Assembly (NCBI GenBank): GCA_003952965.2
Contig: CM025853.1
Location: 4,377,386-4,441,385 of the forward strand
Reading direction: 5' to 3'
Source: Morella rubra
Taxonomy: Eukaryota > Streptophyta > Magnoliopsida > Fagales > Myricaceae
DNA: 64,000 nt
Shown: positions 9,040 through 21,925 of the stretch, piece by piece
Position numbering within the stretch: the stretch's first letter is position 1
Layout: each line of letters begins with the position of its first letter
Notes under the pieces: model-generated
What the model saw: the letters and a program-made list of their open reading frames with translations, nothing else
Told to the model about the DNA's origin: nothing
The model's database searches: none
Program-made: the position numbers and the translations under genes

Positions 9040-12000
9040 TTTATGGACGTTTCTGAATGATTTTGTCCAATGACTTTCTTGTTTTCTTATATGGAAGGTT
9101 GCAGCAAAGCTCCAACAGGGGATGCTCGGCGTGTACACCTAAAAAGGGTATGGACAGCAAATGATTCAGCTCTTGAAGTAAACTGAATTGATTGCAGTCA
9201 CCATCCCTCCCTCTTCTTTTTGGCGCTTAGTTCTTGTTGGGGGCCTTAGCCCTTACCCAATACAAATACGTTAGAAACCTCCCTTCTTTCTTCTTCTTCT
9301 TCTTTTGTTTTTATTTTATTATTAATTTTCTGAGCAATATCCTACCAATTATTGAAATATTAATTCTATTGCCATTGGTCCATATTTATTTAGCCCATTT
9401 TGTGATATGAAACATCATGTCCAGAAGAAAATTATTGTATGTGTTTGATTGCATAAAAAAAAATATAGAATATTATTTGCGTGGCACCAGTCAATAATTT
9501 GGTGGTTGGAATCTATGCGCGTAGATTCAATGAAAGAAAGAAAGATAGAGCTGCATGGGACGTTGTGAGACCTTACGATAGGCTTAACTCATTTTGAATC
9601 CCTTCTGTCAGAACACACCCTTCTTTCTCTCTCTTTTGGTAGTCACGTTCTTGAATGCAATTTTTGAATTTCGAAATACAGAAGAACATTATTTAGCACG
9701 TATAATATAATATATAATTTTGAATTTAATTTTTTGATATGTCCTTCGACCTAGGCTTTTTAATGGGAATTAATATATAGCCCAAAGTTTTTTATATCAA
9801 ATTTCTAGTGGGAATTATAGTCTGAGAAGTGAAAATTACAGAAAGTTACAGAAGCAAACAAAAAGAAGAGAAGTTGGGGGGGCTTGGACTAGGGTAGCCG
9901 TACTGTACATGTTCATGGCTTAATCATGGAGGCTAGGACCTGAATGGAGGGTTCACGTGTTTGGGAATCGGATAGCCAGAACAAAAGGCGAAGACATTCA
10001 CATGATGCATACGTTGAAACTTGAAGGTGTGGAAAAACTGAAGGGTGATGGCTCCGGGCTCGAGGACAATTATTTCTTTTTTATTCTTTTTAAATGCTTT
10101 TTCTGCTCTCAAAGTATAAACCTTTCCGTCTTTTTTTTTTGGGTTTGTTTTCTTGCTTTCCATGGATAGTAAAACGATCGTACTTAAAATAATGAAAAGA
10201 AAGTTTTTTATTCGAGGCTATTTTTTTTTAGTAAAATATTAATTTATACGAGGACAAAAATCTATACTGGATTTGCCTCCTGATTAGGGAGTTCTTGGAA
10301 CTGTATAATTAGGCACAGAGTTTTAAGTTCTATTCTCCGCAACGATAAGATTAATGACTTAAATAAGGGTCTGAGTTATAAGTCATCTAACTTTTCAGAA
10401 GGTTTTTATGCGGTGTTAACTGTTAAGTCATTAGTGCGTCCAAGTTGAATAAGATCCATTTTAACTCAATGCAAAAAGGGTGTCGAAATTGTCCTCGTTT
10501 CTCTTAAAAAAATTGATAATAAAATTATCAAATAAACCAAGTAATAAAACATAATTTATGTAAAATTATGTTATTGACAAAGTTTGAAAAAAAAAAAAAA
10601 TCGGAATCTAAGCTACAGGGAGGTCAGTATTATTTATTTGACGAGGTGATATTATCTATTTGACTCTTTCTTTTTTTCCCTTGAAAGTGGTCTTTTAGAA
10701 ATTGAAAACGTGTTAATTAACTATTGCTAAGAGCTAATTAACTCCAAATAAGAGCATAGGAATCGTGTTCTTTTCTAAATAAAGGAATTATGGGATTTGT
10801 TTAACCTGAAGTGGGAGTGAAGTAGTTAGGATTATGAATTTATAGTCACTGATATTATTATACTAGCTAGATTCTATGATTGAGCAGATCAAGATTATAG
10901 CTACGGATTAGGACCACCATACTCTAAAAGTACCAATAGATAGAATAGGGGAAGAAACAGTACTATGCCCTAATTGGAGCTCTATATATACCTACTTAAA
11001 TTGTGTAATGAAAATATCAAAATGTTCTTTTTATTTTTTATTTTTTATTTTTATATTTGGCCAGTGAAAATATCAAAGGTGCAAATTGCGCATGTGTATA
11101 GTTTATGGGCTTGTTCGGATGAGTCCTTGTCATTAAGTGATTACTTGTACGTACACTCCATCCATTAAAGGTGTGGGGTGGGCTGTGGATTTCAGGTTTA
11201 GAAGGCCTACGCCATTTAAAAGGGTGTTTTTATGTAGTGGTAGTGGACAGAGGGTGGCCCATTGGAGTTGGCAGTGCTGTTGTGGAGTATCTCATATGGG
11301 GAAATGGGACGATCAAGGTGTTCCGTCGTCTCCTCCTCCTCCGGCAACTGAAATAGCTGTCTATGGCGTGGCAAAATATTATTTTGGGTCTATATGGATC
11401 CGGGTAGGGTATGTGGGCCTTTTGGCCCAATTGTGTGTGATCTTTGAGGTCCGTCGGGTTGTGGCGCCCTTCGGACCTTAGTCATTGATGTAATGGGCTA
11501 TGTGGTATCCGCCTTGGTGGCCCGTTTGTATTCAAAGCCTTTATAACCTCCCACAAAATGAAATCAATAAGTACAAAAAAGAGTTTATCTTGTTGTGCAG
11601 TAGGACTGTTCAAGTCTAGCGGCAGTGGCCGTGACTGTCACTGAGTGGGTTGGTTTTTAGATTTTGGCCACTGCCACTGTTAGGTGAGATAATCGGGCTT
11701 TTGGTAATAGCTGTTTTAACAGTGATGGAAGTCGATTACCGCTATTATTAATGGACCCATTTTTTTTTGGCACTTTTTTAGTCATTGGCCTAATTTATTT
11801 TAGTGCAAACTTAGTTGTAATTCTTTTTATGCAACTTTGGTGCATTTCGAAAATGATAAATTGTTTTAGTGTTTTTTCGATTTGGATTTATTTATTATCA
11901 AATTAATAAACATTTTGAGCCAAATAAAATCTATACAATAAACTGCAAAAAAAAAAATATTAAAGGACATCTTCACAGATAGTATGATAATCTAAACTAA

Positions 12001-13520
12001 TTTTAAAAAAAAGATTGCGATTTTTAGTTGTACCGGCCAAAGCGGTGCCAGTATCTACGGAAACCGGAAAATTTCACGCAAACAAATATTTTGGGCCACT
12101 AACACCGTATGTCGGTACCGTAGCGAGGAAACTGAAATTTTTTGATGCCCTGGAACAACTCTAGTGTGCAGAGAATTAGGCGTACTACGGCTAACTCTGG
12201 CCTATCCTTTACGATATCTTTGCAAGTTATGACCTACTTTACTCTTAAAACCGTCGGTGAAACTTCTAGCAGTATTTTGTGTTGCGTGCTCCTTTTTGAT
12301 ACTGTGGAATCAAGCAAAGGGCATTTCATTAGTCCTTGTTGGACAAATGATTGTCTTTTTAAATGCCCAAGACTGCCCAAAGGTTGGAGCGAAATAGACA
12401 ATTTAACTACCAAATACGACAGAAAGCAGTATAGTTTGGGAATAGAAAAGTCTCGATGTTCCATTTCTCTTTCAAACTTGCCGCGTTATGATATTGGATG
12501 GTCCATAGATTAAGTGCAAGGTAGAAGAAGAAGCTAGAAGGTGCAAGGGTCTTTTCTTCTAATATATTCAGTGTTTTGGGTGAAGTGACTAAAGGAAACG
12601 TTATTCTTGAAGAAACCAATAATTAACAAAGACCTAAATTTTTTCGAGTTCCTAGCTTGCTGATCAGAAATTAGAATATGCTCCACTTAAGGTTACAGCT
12701 AGCTATCTTAATAGATTCCTCATATCATATCTGGTCACTGGGTTTGAAACAGTGTGATCCTTTTTTTGAGTCGGCCAAAAGGGTCCAAAGAAGTGGGTCA
12801 TAGTGCACCCCGCAATGGCGACAAACATCATAATTGTGGTATCAAAGCAACGTGGAAATCAGCTCCCAAAAGTATCAATGATCTGTTGCACTCCAATTAG
12901 AAAGCCGATTTTATCGAAATCTGATCATCATGTGAGGGAGCACCACCTTCCTGCATGAATGCTCGATGCTAAAATATGTGGTTTGCATGTGAACATAAGT
13001 TGTAATATTCCCCGCGTCTTTACAGCCGGAGCTTACTTTTTTAATTAGCTTGTTCTCTTGGTGCAAATCTATGAACTTCAAATCAGACACGAATGTACTT
13101 GCAGATATAAAGAGACGCAGAAAGTCAAGCTTTCAGACGCTAATCACTTGAAATTACGACCCCACAAGAAGAAATAATGGAGAAGGATCTTGTACAGAGA
13201 GACGAGGGAAGAAAAAGGAGAGAATAAAAGGCAAATAATGCTCCATTAAATTTGATTCCTTCTTTTTCTTCTAGCTTTTTGCTTCATTCACGACAGTTAA
13301 GTAATGATTCACTACATCACTTCACAAGCAAGAAAAGCTTTAGCAGCAGGAGTATGTACAGACATGCATGGACTTACAGAAGAAGACACCAAACAAGTTG
13401 TAGAAGATGATCTTTTTTTTTTTTTTTTTTTAGTGGCTCACTAACTGTACCTATATTTTTGTGGTTTCTCCCTTCTTTCCTACCTTGGAAACACGGGAAT
13501 AATCAGGTAATCGTAAGTCA
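9040..13520. other. Intergenic DNA between DUF1677 and KANADI genes
   Basis: About 4.5 kb without a gene I can support. Most is AT-rich. A GC-richer patch at 11140-11580 holds a 114-residue open frame with no recognisable protein features. Near 11,620-12,130 are short repeated CCGGTACC/CCACTGCC-like words that might be remnants of a DNA transposon, but no ends could be defined. A T run lies at 13411-13430. The part just above 13,523 is the 3' side of the KANADI gene. Confidence 0.5.
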
Positions 13521-13522
13521 AA

Positions 13523-16500
13523 TTAGTCATGTTCTTTGCTGTGCCAGTCGGGTCTCCCCAAGGTGAACTCCAAGCTTGGATTCTTGGGGTCTAAACTTGG
13601 ACGTTTGGAGTTAATCGATTGCTCGAAATCACAACTTACCTGCCACGAGTGTAGAAACTTTTTAATTAGATGGAAAAAGCATGAATGCAAGAACACCACC
13701 GAGTGATATATACTCGTGAAACAGCAACTTGTTTTCCAAATCTCAAAGACTTTTGAGCTTTCCTTGATCTGTGTTTTTCAAAAACGAAGGGGTTCTGCAG
13801 CTTTTATTTATTTATGTTAAATAAGAAACAGCATCTTGTTTATGTGGCAATACATGCATTCGCAGATACATTCATGAACATGCTTGCATCGATCATAAAA
13901 TATTTTACGTATTCAAGTCTAGTTAAGCATATTCAGATGCTGTTGTACGCGTTCAGATCATTAAGTTAATTGTCTTTCAAAGGTTTCACCAGCATTAGGT
14001 CTCTACCTCAAATTGGTCTCCAGATCTTTGTTGAGATGGCAGCAGTGCTTCTGGTCTTAGTTTAGCCAAATTCCTTGAACTGGTTTGCACCCATGATTCT
14101 CTACTGCAACAATGTCAAAAGAAACTTCAATTATTAATTAAGCTTAAAAATTCCCACTGTCTACCACTCTTTACACCATTAAAGATCATAAAAGAAGTGC
14201 CACATACCGTACCAAACAAGCAAATTCATATATACTTCAGCCACAGGTCCATAAACCCTCAATTTCATTTACGAAAAAGACATTGAGATTTGAGGTAGTA
14301 TATCGATCCTCCCAGTCAGATATCATGCATGCGTATACCTCCATTCTTAAAACCTCTTTCCCAGATTCACTCAAATTTGTATTGAGACGGTTAGCATGAG
14401 ACACCACTCATTGCTTGTCGTCTAGCTACAAGTTTTCCGGAGCAGCGCTAACTCCATTAACAAAGAAGAAAAAAGAAAAGAAAGAGAGTACTGAATGCAC
14501 TCGTGCCATGAATTTTCTAGCTTCATGGCGAGCTCCTATGGTCCGATATATATTGACCTATCAAATGTTTTCCTCTGCAGTATGAAATTAAAAATTGAGG
14601 TTTTAGCTTCTGCTCTGCTTCAAACAAAGAAGAAGGTTTTCTTCAAACAGTTTGTAATGCAAATATCATTAACCACGTCCTGAATAAAATTGCAGACATT
14701 GCTGACGTTATTTCAGGATCGATTCGGGAGGCCATAGTCATGATTTAGAATTTCTTGTTCTCTCTCTAGGTAACCACTGATCTGGTGGAAGCAACAAAAA
14801 CCATAGAACACCGAGGTGGCCGGAAGCTGGTTGGTCATACTGAGTTAGAATTAAGTATCACTCGTCTCCTCCTTTCCAAGTTAGTAATAGAAACTCAAAG
14901 AGAACTTTAATGATTTTCATGATGTTGCAATCTCTGCAGTGCCCCTTCTAGAGCATTTTGAGGATAGCCTATCGCTAAGCTGATATACGTCAAAATATGC
15001 ACAAAAGAGAATGAGAAAGAGGCTGAAAACTAAGTAGGGAGCTAGCAAGGGATCACTGATTATCTGATAAATAGAAAAACCCGGGATGGAACAGGGACAA
15101 TTATGGTTATCGAACGTTTGGATGAATTTCAAGTGCTTCCTACTGGTACTTGCTAAGTCAATAAATTTATAGAATCACATTAATGGTCATCAAATACATG
15201 AAATCACTCAACTGCAGGGTGATTGAACCCTAAGGTCAATTAGCACTTTCTAGACTCCCCCATTAGCAGTGGTAAGCAAGCTGGCCTGCTCCATTCCTGA
15301 GAGTACTAGGAAAAGCTAGTGGAAACGCGCACCAAGTCATTGAGTCAGAGAATCCACACAAGGGAAGCATTAAATATGTAGTCAATGCAAATTCCAGATC
15401 AGGCATGTAACGACTTCTTGCCGTAAGATATAAAGTACGTTGAGGTAGTCTAGAGAACCATGAGAGTTCCGCTAAGGAGATTCCTTAGGAGTTGGTGGAT
15501 TCTGACAGTGCTGATAGCTAATATTTAGGTAAGGAACTTACCTAATTAGCAAAGGACAATGCTGGATAAGCAATCGATCTAGAGGTCTGATGGACGCTGA
15601 CCAAATAACTTGTATATACAACATGCACGTTACTTACATATATAGTCACATTTCACCAGGACATGTAGTTTACCAAACACATCTATGCCTATTACCTAAG
15701 AAAGAGCATCTGCCAACACACCATTAATGCTTGTTCTCTGATGATCCTACATACGTATCTATCACAAAGAACCAATTACTTCAAACAATTCTACAAAAGA
15801 ACCAACACTATAGTACCTCCATCATCAATAAAAATTCCATGTCTTAATTTTCAGTACCCCATCTTCTCCATTAACACTAGCTCATACCATCGAGCCCTTC
15901 TGTCACCTCACTTACAAGTAGTCCCGAGATTCCCAAATCTTTTTTTACTCCTTTTTTTGAATTGAAATCACCAGCTCAGTGCTTGAACCTATATAGGCTT
16001 TCATGAGCACCACCTAACCGACCAACCAAATCGAAATGGAGTGAGAATTGTCAGTCTTACCTAGTTCGATTTTTCGTCACCAATAAATTTGGCTTGATAA
16101 TAAGATCTAGCCAAGTCAAAACAATTCTAGCATGGTTGATGATTTAAAATCGTATATAATTTGGATGTGATTGTGAGACTAAATCCTAACTCTACCTTTT
16201 TGCCTCCATTGTTTAATATCTCTATGTAATAAACTCAATTCTCACATGGAGTGAGGGAAGAGAAAGAATGAGAACAGAGTTCTATAAGAGTAAAATTTCA
16301 CATTAGTTCTTTGTTAGATTATATCAAGTGTTATACTTATTAATTAAAAGAGATTCAAAAACAACCTTGACTACTCATTTCAAAGTTAAACTGCAAACGT
16401 GATTAGCACTCCCTAAGAATTAATTTTACAAATGGCATCAAAGAGACTTGATAGCTCTTATGTGGGTTTTGAGGGCCCTGACGAGAACGTCTGGGTTTAA

Positions 16501-19500
16501 GGAGGGTTGAAGTAGGAAGTCGAAGAGAGAACAACAGAAGAATGAGAACGGCATTCTATAAGTGCCAAATCTCGCATTCCTTACTAAATAGAATTTGAGT
16601 TTATTATAAGTCTAAAGAGTTTTATTAGTCGTTTGAAGTTAAAAGTGTGCATGGTTTGTACCTCTAAGAAGGATCCCCAATTAGTTTGAAGAGAAAATCA
16701 TGATCACTAGTTTTTAGAAACTCCACTAATTAGTTCTAGGATTCTTTTTTTCTTTTTTTTGACATTAGTATTTGCTAAGTTGTCTTTATGCTACTTGAAT
16801 ATGAATGATAGCAGTCTTATGAAAACTAAAATTACATTTTGTAGCTCCAAATTTTTACCCAAACTACCAACTTTGACATATTGGATCGTCAAACTACCAA
16901 TAACTTGTAATGTGCACTCTTTGATAAGCTTTAAATGTTATTACTTATTACATAACCTATTTTTAATTGATTTTAAGTTACTGATCTTAATAAAGGGTGC
17001 AGGTCGAAAGTTGTTAATTTGAAGGTTGCAATATTTCAAGCTTGAAAGTTAATTTGGAGGCACATTGCAAAACAGGTGATAGTTTAGGGTTACAAAATCT
17101 AATTAACTCCTTATATAATATGCACCTCGGGTTTCTAGAGCTATACAAGAATGGAATTTTAGCTAAAAATTTGACTAATAAAACGAAAAGGCCTTCTTCT
17201 TAAACCTTCCTTGCATAAAGGAAAAAAGTTTCAGAGTTATAAAGATTAATTAGATATTGAACCTTCATACTAGTAATCTTATGTTGTACTGTTATTCTTG
17301 ATCTCACATAGAAGGGCATTATCTATCAGTCCATTAAGTTGTCATTCCTTCCAAAATTAATAGGTGTTAAAAAAGCGTCACTTAAGTCTTTTATGACATT
17401 TGATATTACACTTAGCAGGCCTATTCTAAGAATACTTGCAGGGAGTGGCATTATAGAACTCTAACATTATCCTGAAAGAATTCTATGTAAAGAGACTTTC
17501 GATATTTCTACTTATAGTCAAGGTAGTTCGAACATTTCAGGTCTAATAGAATATTACACATCACAATTGAAGCTCGAAATTAGGGTATTAAGTAATGATC
17601 ATAGTCTTTATAGATACATATTAGGAGTTAGAAATCCCTTTATTGGATTGTACTATACTCAGCATAAAGCTGGCCACTCTTTCAGTGCTGACGCACTAGA
17701 AGTTTCAAGGGGATTTGAATTGAAGCTCTAAGTCTGGCCCCCATCAACAAACAAGAAGTCTAGCTAGGCAGGTGGTATTTACTCAACTATCAATAACTCC
17801 AAATTGGACCATTAGGTTAATATTTATCGACAAGTACGGCAACGTACGCTGGTTGCCAAAGGCTTAAGTAGCTAGTATCAGAGAATGGGTTTAAGTATAC
17901 TGCAATATGGGTCGTGAGCGAATATGCCCATCCGCAGGCTAGAATATGATCTAGGTAGTTCTCCAATTTGTGTTGAAATGCTCATACAAAGAGATCGAAG
18001 GCTGATATGCTCACTTGGGAAGGTATTGGCAAGCTTTCACATTGACATATTTATTGCAGTTGATGGGGAATCATGCTACGGAAGTAGTACTCTATGATCT
18101 ACAACTTGCTTGACGTTGGAATGCTGTGATTTTATGTCGAGGGTCATCAAGTACCAAAATGTACGTAAAATCTAATTCGAGCAAAGGTGGTAGAGGAAGT
18201 TGTATTAATACACAGCTTAGTAATTAAATAACCTTCCCAGCTGGTACATAATTTATATAAATTTTCACGACCCACCCTTTACTCTAAAGCTGCTGGGACA
18301 CCGAAGTGGAAGATTTTTAGCAGTACCATTAAAGTGGACGAATAAAACAGATGAGTACGTAGTACAAGGGCTGACCACTGAATTTGTTATTAAAGCTAGT
18401 GGGTAATTAAGCCTATATATATCGCTACAGCTCACTGTATGTATATATATATATATGTTTTATACTATGGTGATCTATGAGCGTACTTATGCACATGCAT
18501 ATATCATCGTCGTAGAATTTAAATTTGCCTACTATATAGTTCCACAGTATTATTATTTTTCGTTTATTTATGACTTTCCATTAATGTTTTAGACATTAAT
18601 CGCTATAACTCGTGCGTGCTCAAAATGGAAGAGAAGACCTTTTATAACCCTAGTTGAAATTGTGTTAAAGCCTTAAAGGTGAAAGGTGGAATCAAAGAGA
18701 GTAAAAGGGAAAGAAAATCTTGGTCAGATCACAGACGTCGATCACAGCTCAGACAATGTAGCCGCGGAAGGACGTCGTCGTATTACTAGGTCATCTAACT
18801 AATTAGGTCATGACGAAGTCAAAGACGGGCTTTGCCTGGCAAGATATGTAAACCCCTTGTGAGAGTACTGTAGGGATGGCCTTCTTTAGGATAGAGGGTA
18901 AATTACGTTCCGGAATCACTAACCAATATAGTAACTGTGAAAAAAAAAAAGGGGGGGGAGGAAACAGTTTTGAACTGTCGGAGTGTACACTGTCATTTCC
19001 CGTACTAGTCGCATTTAGCTTGAAATTTTCAAGTTCCAAGGATTTGTTCTCTTAACCTAAGAAAGTTGAAAGCAAGGGATCCGAACATAGATCTGAAGCA
19101 GGAAAGAAAAGAAGGAAAGCAAATGAAAGGAGAAAGCTGCAGAAACTCTTTTTAAGTTTCAGAGAAGGGACGACTACTAGTACCGCTGGTTTTGAGCTTT
19201 CCCAAGCTAGAAGTACTAGTCATGCATTGAACAAAAACAGTGCGCCCACGAGAGTACAATCAAGTCAAACAATACCAATTAATGCAGACAGAGAGAGAGA
19301 GAGAAAGTAGAGAGTTACCTGGAAGGGTTGCTCCACAGATTAGAAGGGTATCCCATTTCATGGTCTTCTAAAGCTGCATTTGAAGCTCTTCTTTGATTGA
19401 GTAGGCAGTTCTCGTTTTGATGTGGAGATGGTGTTGTGTTTAAGAAATCTTCATCTCCAGATCCATCTGAACAAGCCACCATCAAATTCAGATCAGTGTA

Positions 19501-21484
19501 TAAAAAAAGAATACTTTTTCCTTTGGAGTTTTATTCTTTTTGAAGTTGACATTTTAATCACATGGGTTTGACAATATTGAAACCAATATGCATTTAACCC
19601 AAAGGAAAAATATAAAGTACAAAGAAAAGCTTCAAATGTGGAAGTTCTAATATCTATGTTTTACCCTTTAGAATATGCATTAATCTATTAGCTAGTTTTT
19701 TTTTTCCTGAGCAAATATGCATTCTATTAGTTGCTTGCACATTCATGATATACATATATCCAGAACACGTTTATGCATTTATATGCAATTATATATGCAC
19801 ATTTCAATGCTTGTGGCTTGTGGAACGTATGTATGTGCACTGTAAGCATGTATATATATATAGGTATAATAGATGAAAAGCATAAAGCAAAGTGGTCAGA
19901 GAATCTCTAATACTTCAAATGTGTAGCGGATCACGGTATATTAATAGGGGCAAAAAGAAGCCTAAAGAATATATATGGATTACCTGAGGAATTAGCAGCA
20001 GGTTTGTCAGTGTTCTTAACAGTTCGGTACATCTGCAGGGAAACCAAATATACATAAAATAACCAAGAGAGAAAATGAAAATGAAATTAAGGAAATCTAC
20101 TGCTGAAATTGGAAGAAATTTAAAAACGAGATCCCGGTCAAAAGAAATCAAATCAGATGCTTCGCTTTCTGGATTTTTCTCGGTTTCTTTAATAACCACG
20201 AGGTTGATGTTTGGTAAGGTCAGTAATGGCTTCTATTATTGAGAAATGATGGCTACTTTTTCTCTCTCTTTCTTCCTCTCTCTAAAAGTTGAAGTTGTCC
20301 TGTTTCATAAAGAACAGACTCAACTGTACATTCATTCATTCACTGCATTTCTCGGCTCCTGTGCCACACGGATAGACAAAGTCTTCACCGCACCCCCACC
20401 CCCACAGTCCACAGAAGAGAGAGAGAGAGAAGAGAGACCTTTGATTAGGAGCGTGTTTGTTTTGGTTTTCTGTGATGCGTAAATGAGAGGAAGACGAGTG
20501 TTTTCAGCCGTACCTGTAAATGGCTCTTGACGTGAGCAAGTGTAAGATCTTTGACATCCATTAGCTCTAAAACTGATTTTGGAGTAGCCCCTAGAAGCCA
20601 ACAACACAAGCAGCGATCAAAGGAAAACCCAAGAAGAAAAATCCAGCTAAAGATGTAAGTAGCAGTTACAGAAATTATGGGGGAGAAAGAGAAAGCGACG
20701 AAGGTATACTTTCATGGCCACCAAGAAGCTCCACGGCATGAACAAAACGGGCATGAAGGGAACTTGTCCAGCGCATTCTTGGCGCTCTCATGTTCCTCCT
20801 ACCCTGCAGCTTTGGCATAAACTTTGATCTCATAAAACCATTTGAGAAATCGGAGGCCCCAACCCCATATTGCTGCTGCTGTTGAATATACTGAAACTGC
20901 TGTGGTCTTAGGGTCTCCATGGTTATACCATTACACCTTGATATGGGTTCAAAAGCCTCTATACCATAAGGCCTGAAGGAAGCTGAAGAACAAGTAGAAG
21001 CACGAGATGGGTATGCCATTTGGTTGAAGAAAAACTTAGGATCCCTCTCTTTGGAATGATCCAAAGGTGAAAACGGGAACGAACAGTTATTGTACACAGG
21101 AATTCCTTTAATGGCTCTGACTCCTTCCGGAACATCAAGCAGTGAAATCCCATGATGTATATGCCTTGCTGGAACTTCTTCCACACCGCTGCCGAAATTT
21201 CTTCTCCATGGACTTTCAGCCTCCAAAGCACTTGTGGGCTTCGATAGAGAGAGCTCGGTATCAGCTTGCGTACTGGCTCTGATGGAACTGTCGCTGTGCG
21301 ATTTTAGGCTGTCATCTTTGCTCCAAAAATCGAAGCTCGAATCGCCTACGTTGGTACCAGTGCAAATTGAGGGCGGGGCACTCTTTGGAGGGCTTATGTG
21401 CAGGGAAAGATCAGGAATCGGATGCAAAGAGGGTCTGTCAAAAATGTCTTTCCGAAACATTTTTATTCTTAGAAGTGCTCCCAA
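13523..21484 (-). CDS. KAN1: KANADI1-type GARP transcription factor (six exons)
   Basis: Nuclear DNA-binding regulator; KANADI proteins set abaxial identity and organ polarity and mostly repress. Exons on the minus strand, in order: 20710-21484, 20514-20590, 19984-20032, 19319-19466, 14007-14103 and 13523-13639. They join in phase to 420 residues (Arabidopsis KAN1 about 400). Seen: PDLSLHIS near the N-terminus (EAR-like), AIKGIPVYNNCSFPF, a short Gln run, and the GARP domain at about 232-287 (MRAPRMRWTSSLHARFVHAV through LAHVKSHLQMYRTVK). DGSGDEDF, LWSNPSSRESW and the terminal NPSLEFTLGRPDW follow. The last two are KAN1-type features and support the KAN1 rather than KAN2-4 call. Intron 4 is 5.2 kb. 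The start is the first Met of the frame; an internal Met at residue 9 is also possible. Confidence 0.92.
14104..19318 (-). other. 5.2-kb fourth intron of the KANADI1 gene
   Basis: The intron runs from a GTAAC donor after exon 4 to a CTACTGCAG-type acceptor before exon 5, read on the minus strand. It is mostly AT-rich. It contains a TRIM-like element (16262-16675), a TA microsatellite near 18440-18455 and an A10-G8 run at 18941-18958. No coding sequence is seen. The exons on both sides match KAN1 in order and phase, so it is one intron, not two genes. Confidence 0.75.
16262..16675 (+). mobile_element. TRIM-like miniature LTR retroelement
   Basis: Two diverged direct repeats, about 16262-16425 and 16536-16675, share GAATGAGAAC, TTCTATAAG and, near their ends, CTAAGAA. 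The interval starts with ATGGCATCAAAGAGACTTG, close to the TGGTATCAGAG primer-binding site for initiator tRNA-Met. It ends in the purine-rich GAAGTCGAAGAGAGAAC before the second repeat. The inner GGGCCCTGACGAGAACGTC resembles sequence before the polypurine tract of plant LTR elements. There is no coding region and total length is about 410 bp. It is old and no target duplication is clear. Confidence 0.5.
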
Positions 21485-21917
21485 GCTGTTGTGGTCTCAA
21501 GGGAACGTGAAACCTCCTCCACTTATATTAGAAATCAAGCGGAAAAAACACACAAACACCAATCGTTGTGACTTTCCAAAGTGGGTCTCTCTCTACTCCT
21601 TGAAAGGAAAAAGGAGAGAAGAGGCAAAAAAGAATATCCGAGTGATCTGTAGAACTCAAGTATGGATGTTAAGCGAAAGCAAAACCTTTCGCCACGCTCA
21701 GAAAAAAGAGGGGAAAGGGAAAGAAGTTGGTGTAAAGAAGGATAAACGGAAAAGGAAGACTTTCTCTTCTTCAAGAAACAAACATCCTCAGCAGGAAGAG
21801 GGAGAGAGAGAGAGAGAAGGGGGAGGGGATGCGTGGTGTTGCAAATAAACACTGAAGATAGATGGAAAAGATTGAGAAGGAGAAAGATTTTGGTCTGTGT
21901 TCTTACTGCCTCGAGAG

Positions 21918-21925
21918 TATATATA
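21918..21925 (-). promoter_or_regulatory. TATA box of the KANADI1 gene
   Basis: On the minus strand CCTATATATACTC lies about 435 bp before the start codon. A TATA here implies a leader of about 400 nt. The leader contains a CT-rich tract (GA on the plus strand, 21799-21818) and TCCCTTTCC-like words. (CT)n tracts flank the TATA on its upstream side too (21954-21972 on the plus strand). Confidence 0.55.

Noticed and set aside
11137-11481. 114-residue open frame in a GC-richer patch
   Set aside because: No domain, no plausible splice partners and no family resemblance.
12142-12513. 123-residue open frame
   Set aside because: No recognisable motif. The opposite strand is also open over much of it, as expected by chance.
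14104-19318. Two genes instead of one across the KANADI1 region
   Set aside because: Exons 5 and 6 lack a start of their own, fit the phase of exon 4 exactly (AG|T then phase 0), and encode the conserved KAN1 C-terminus.
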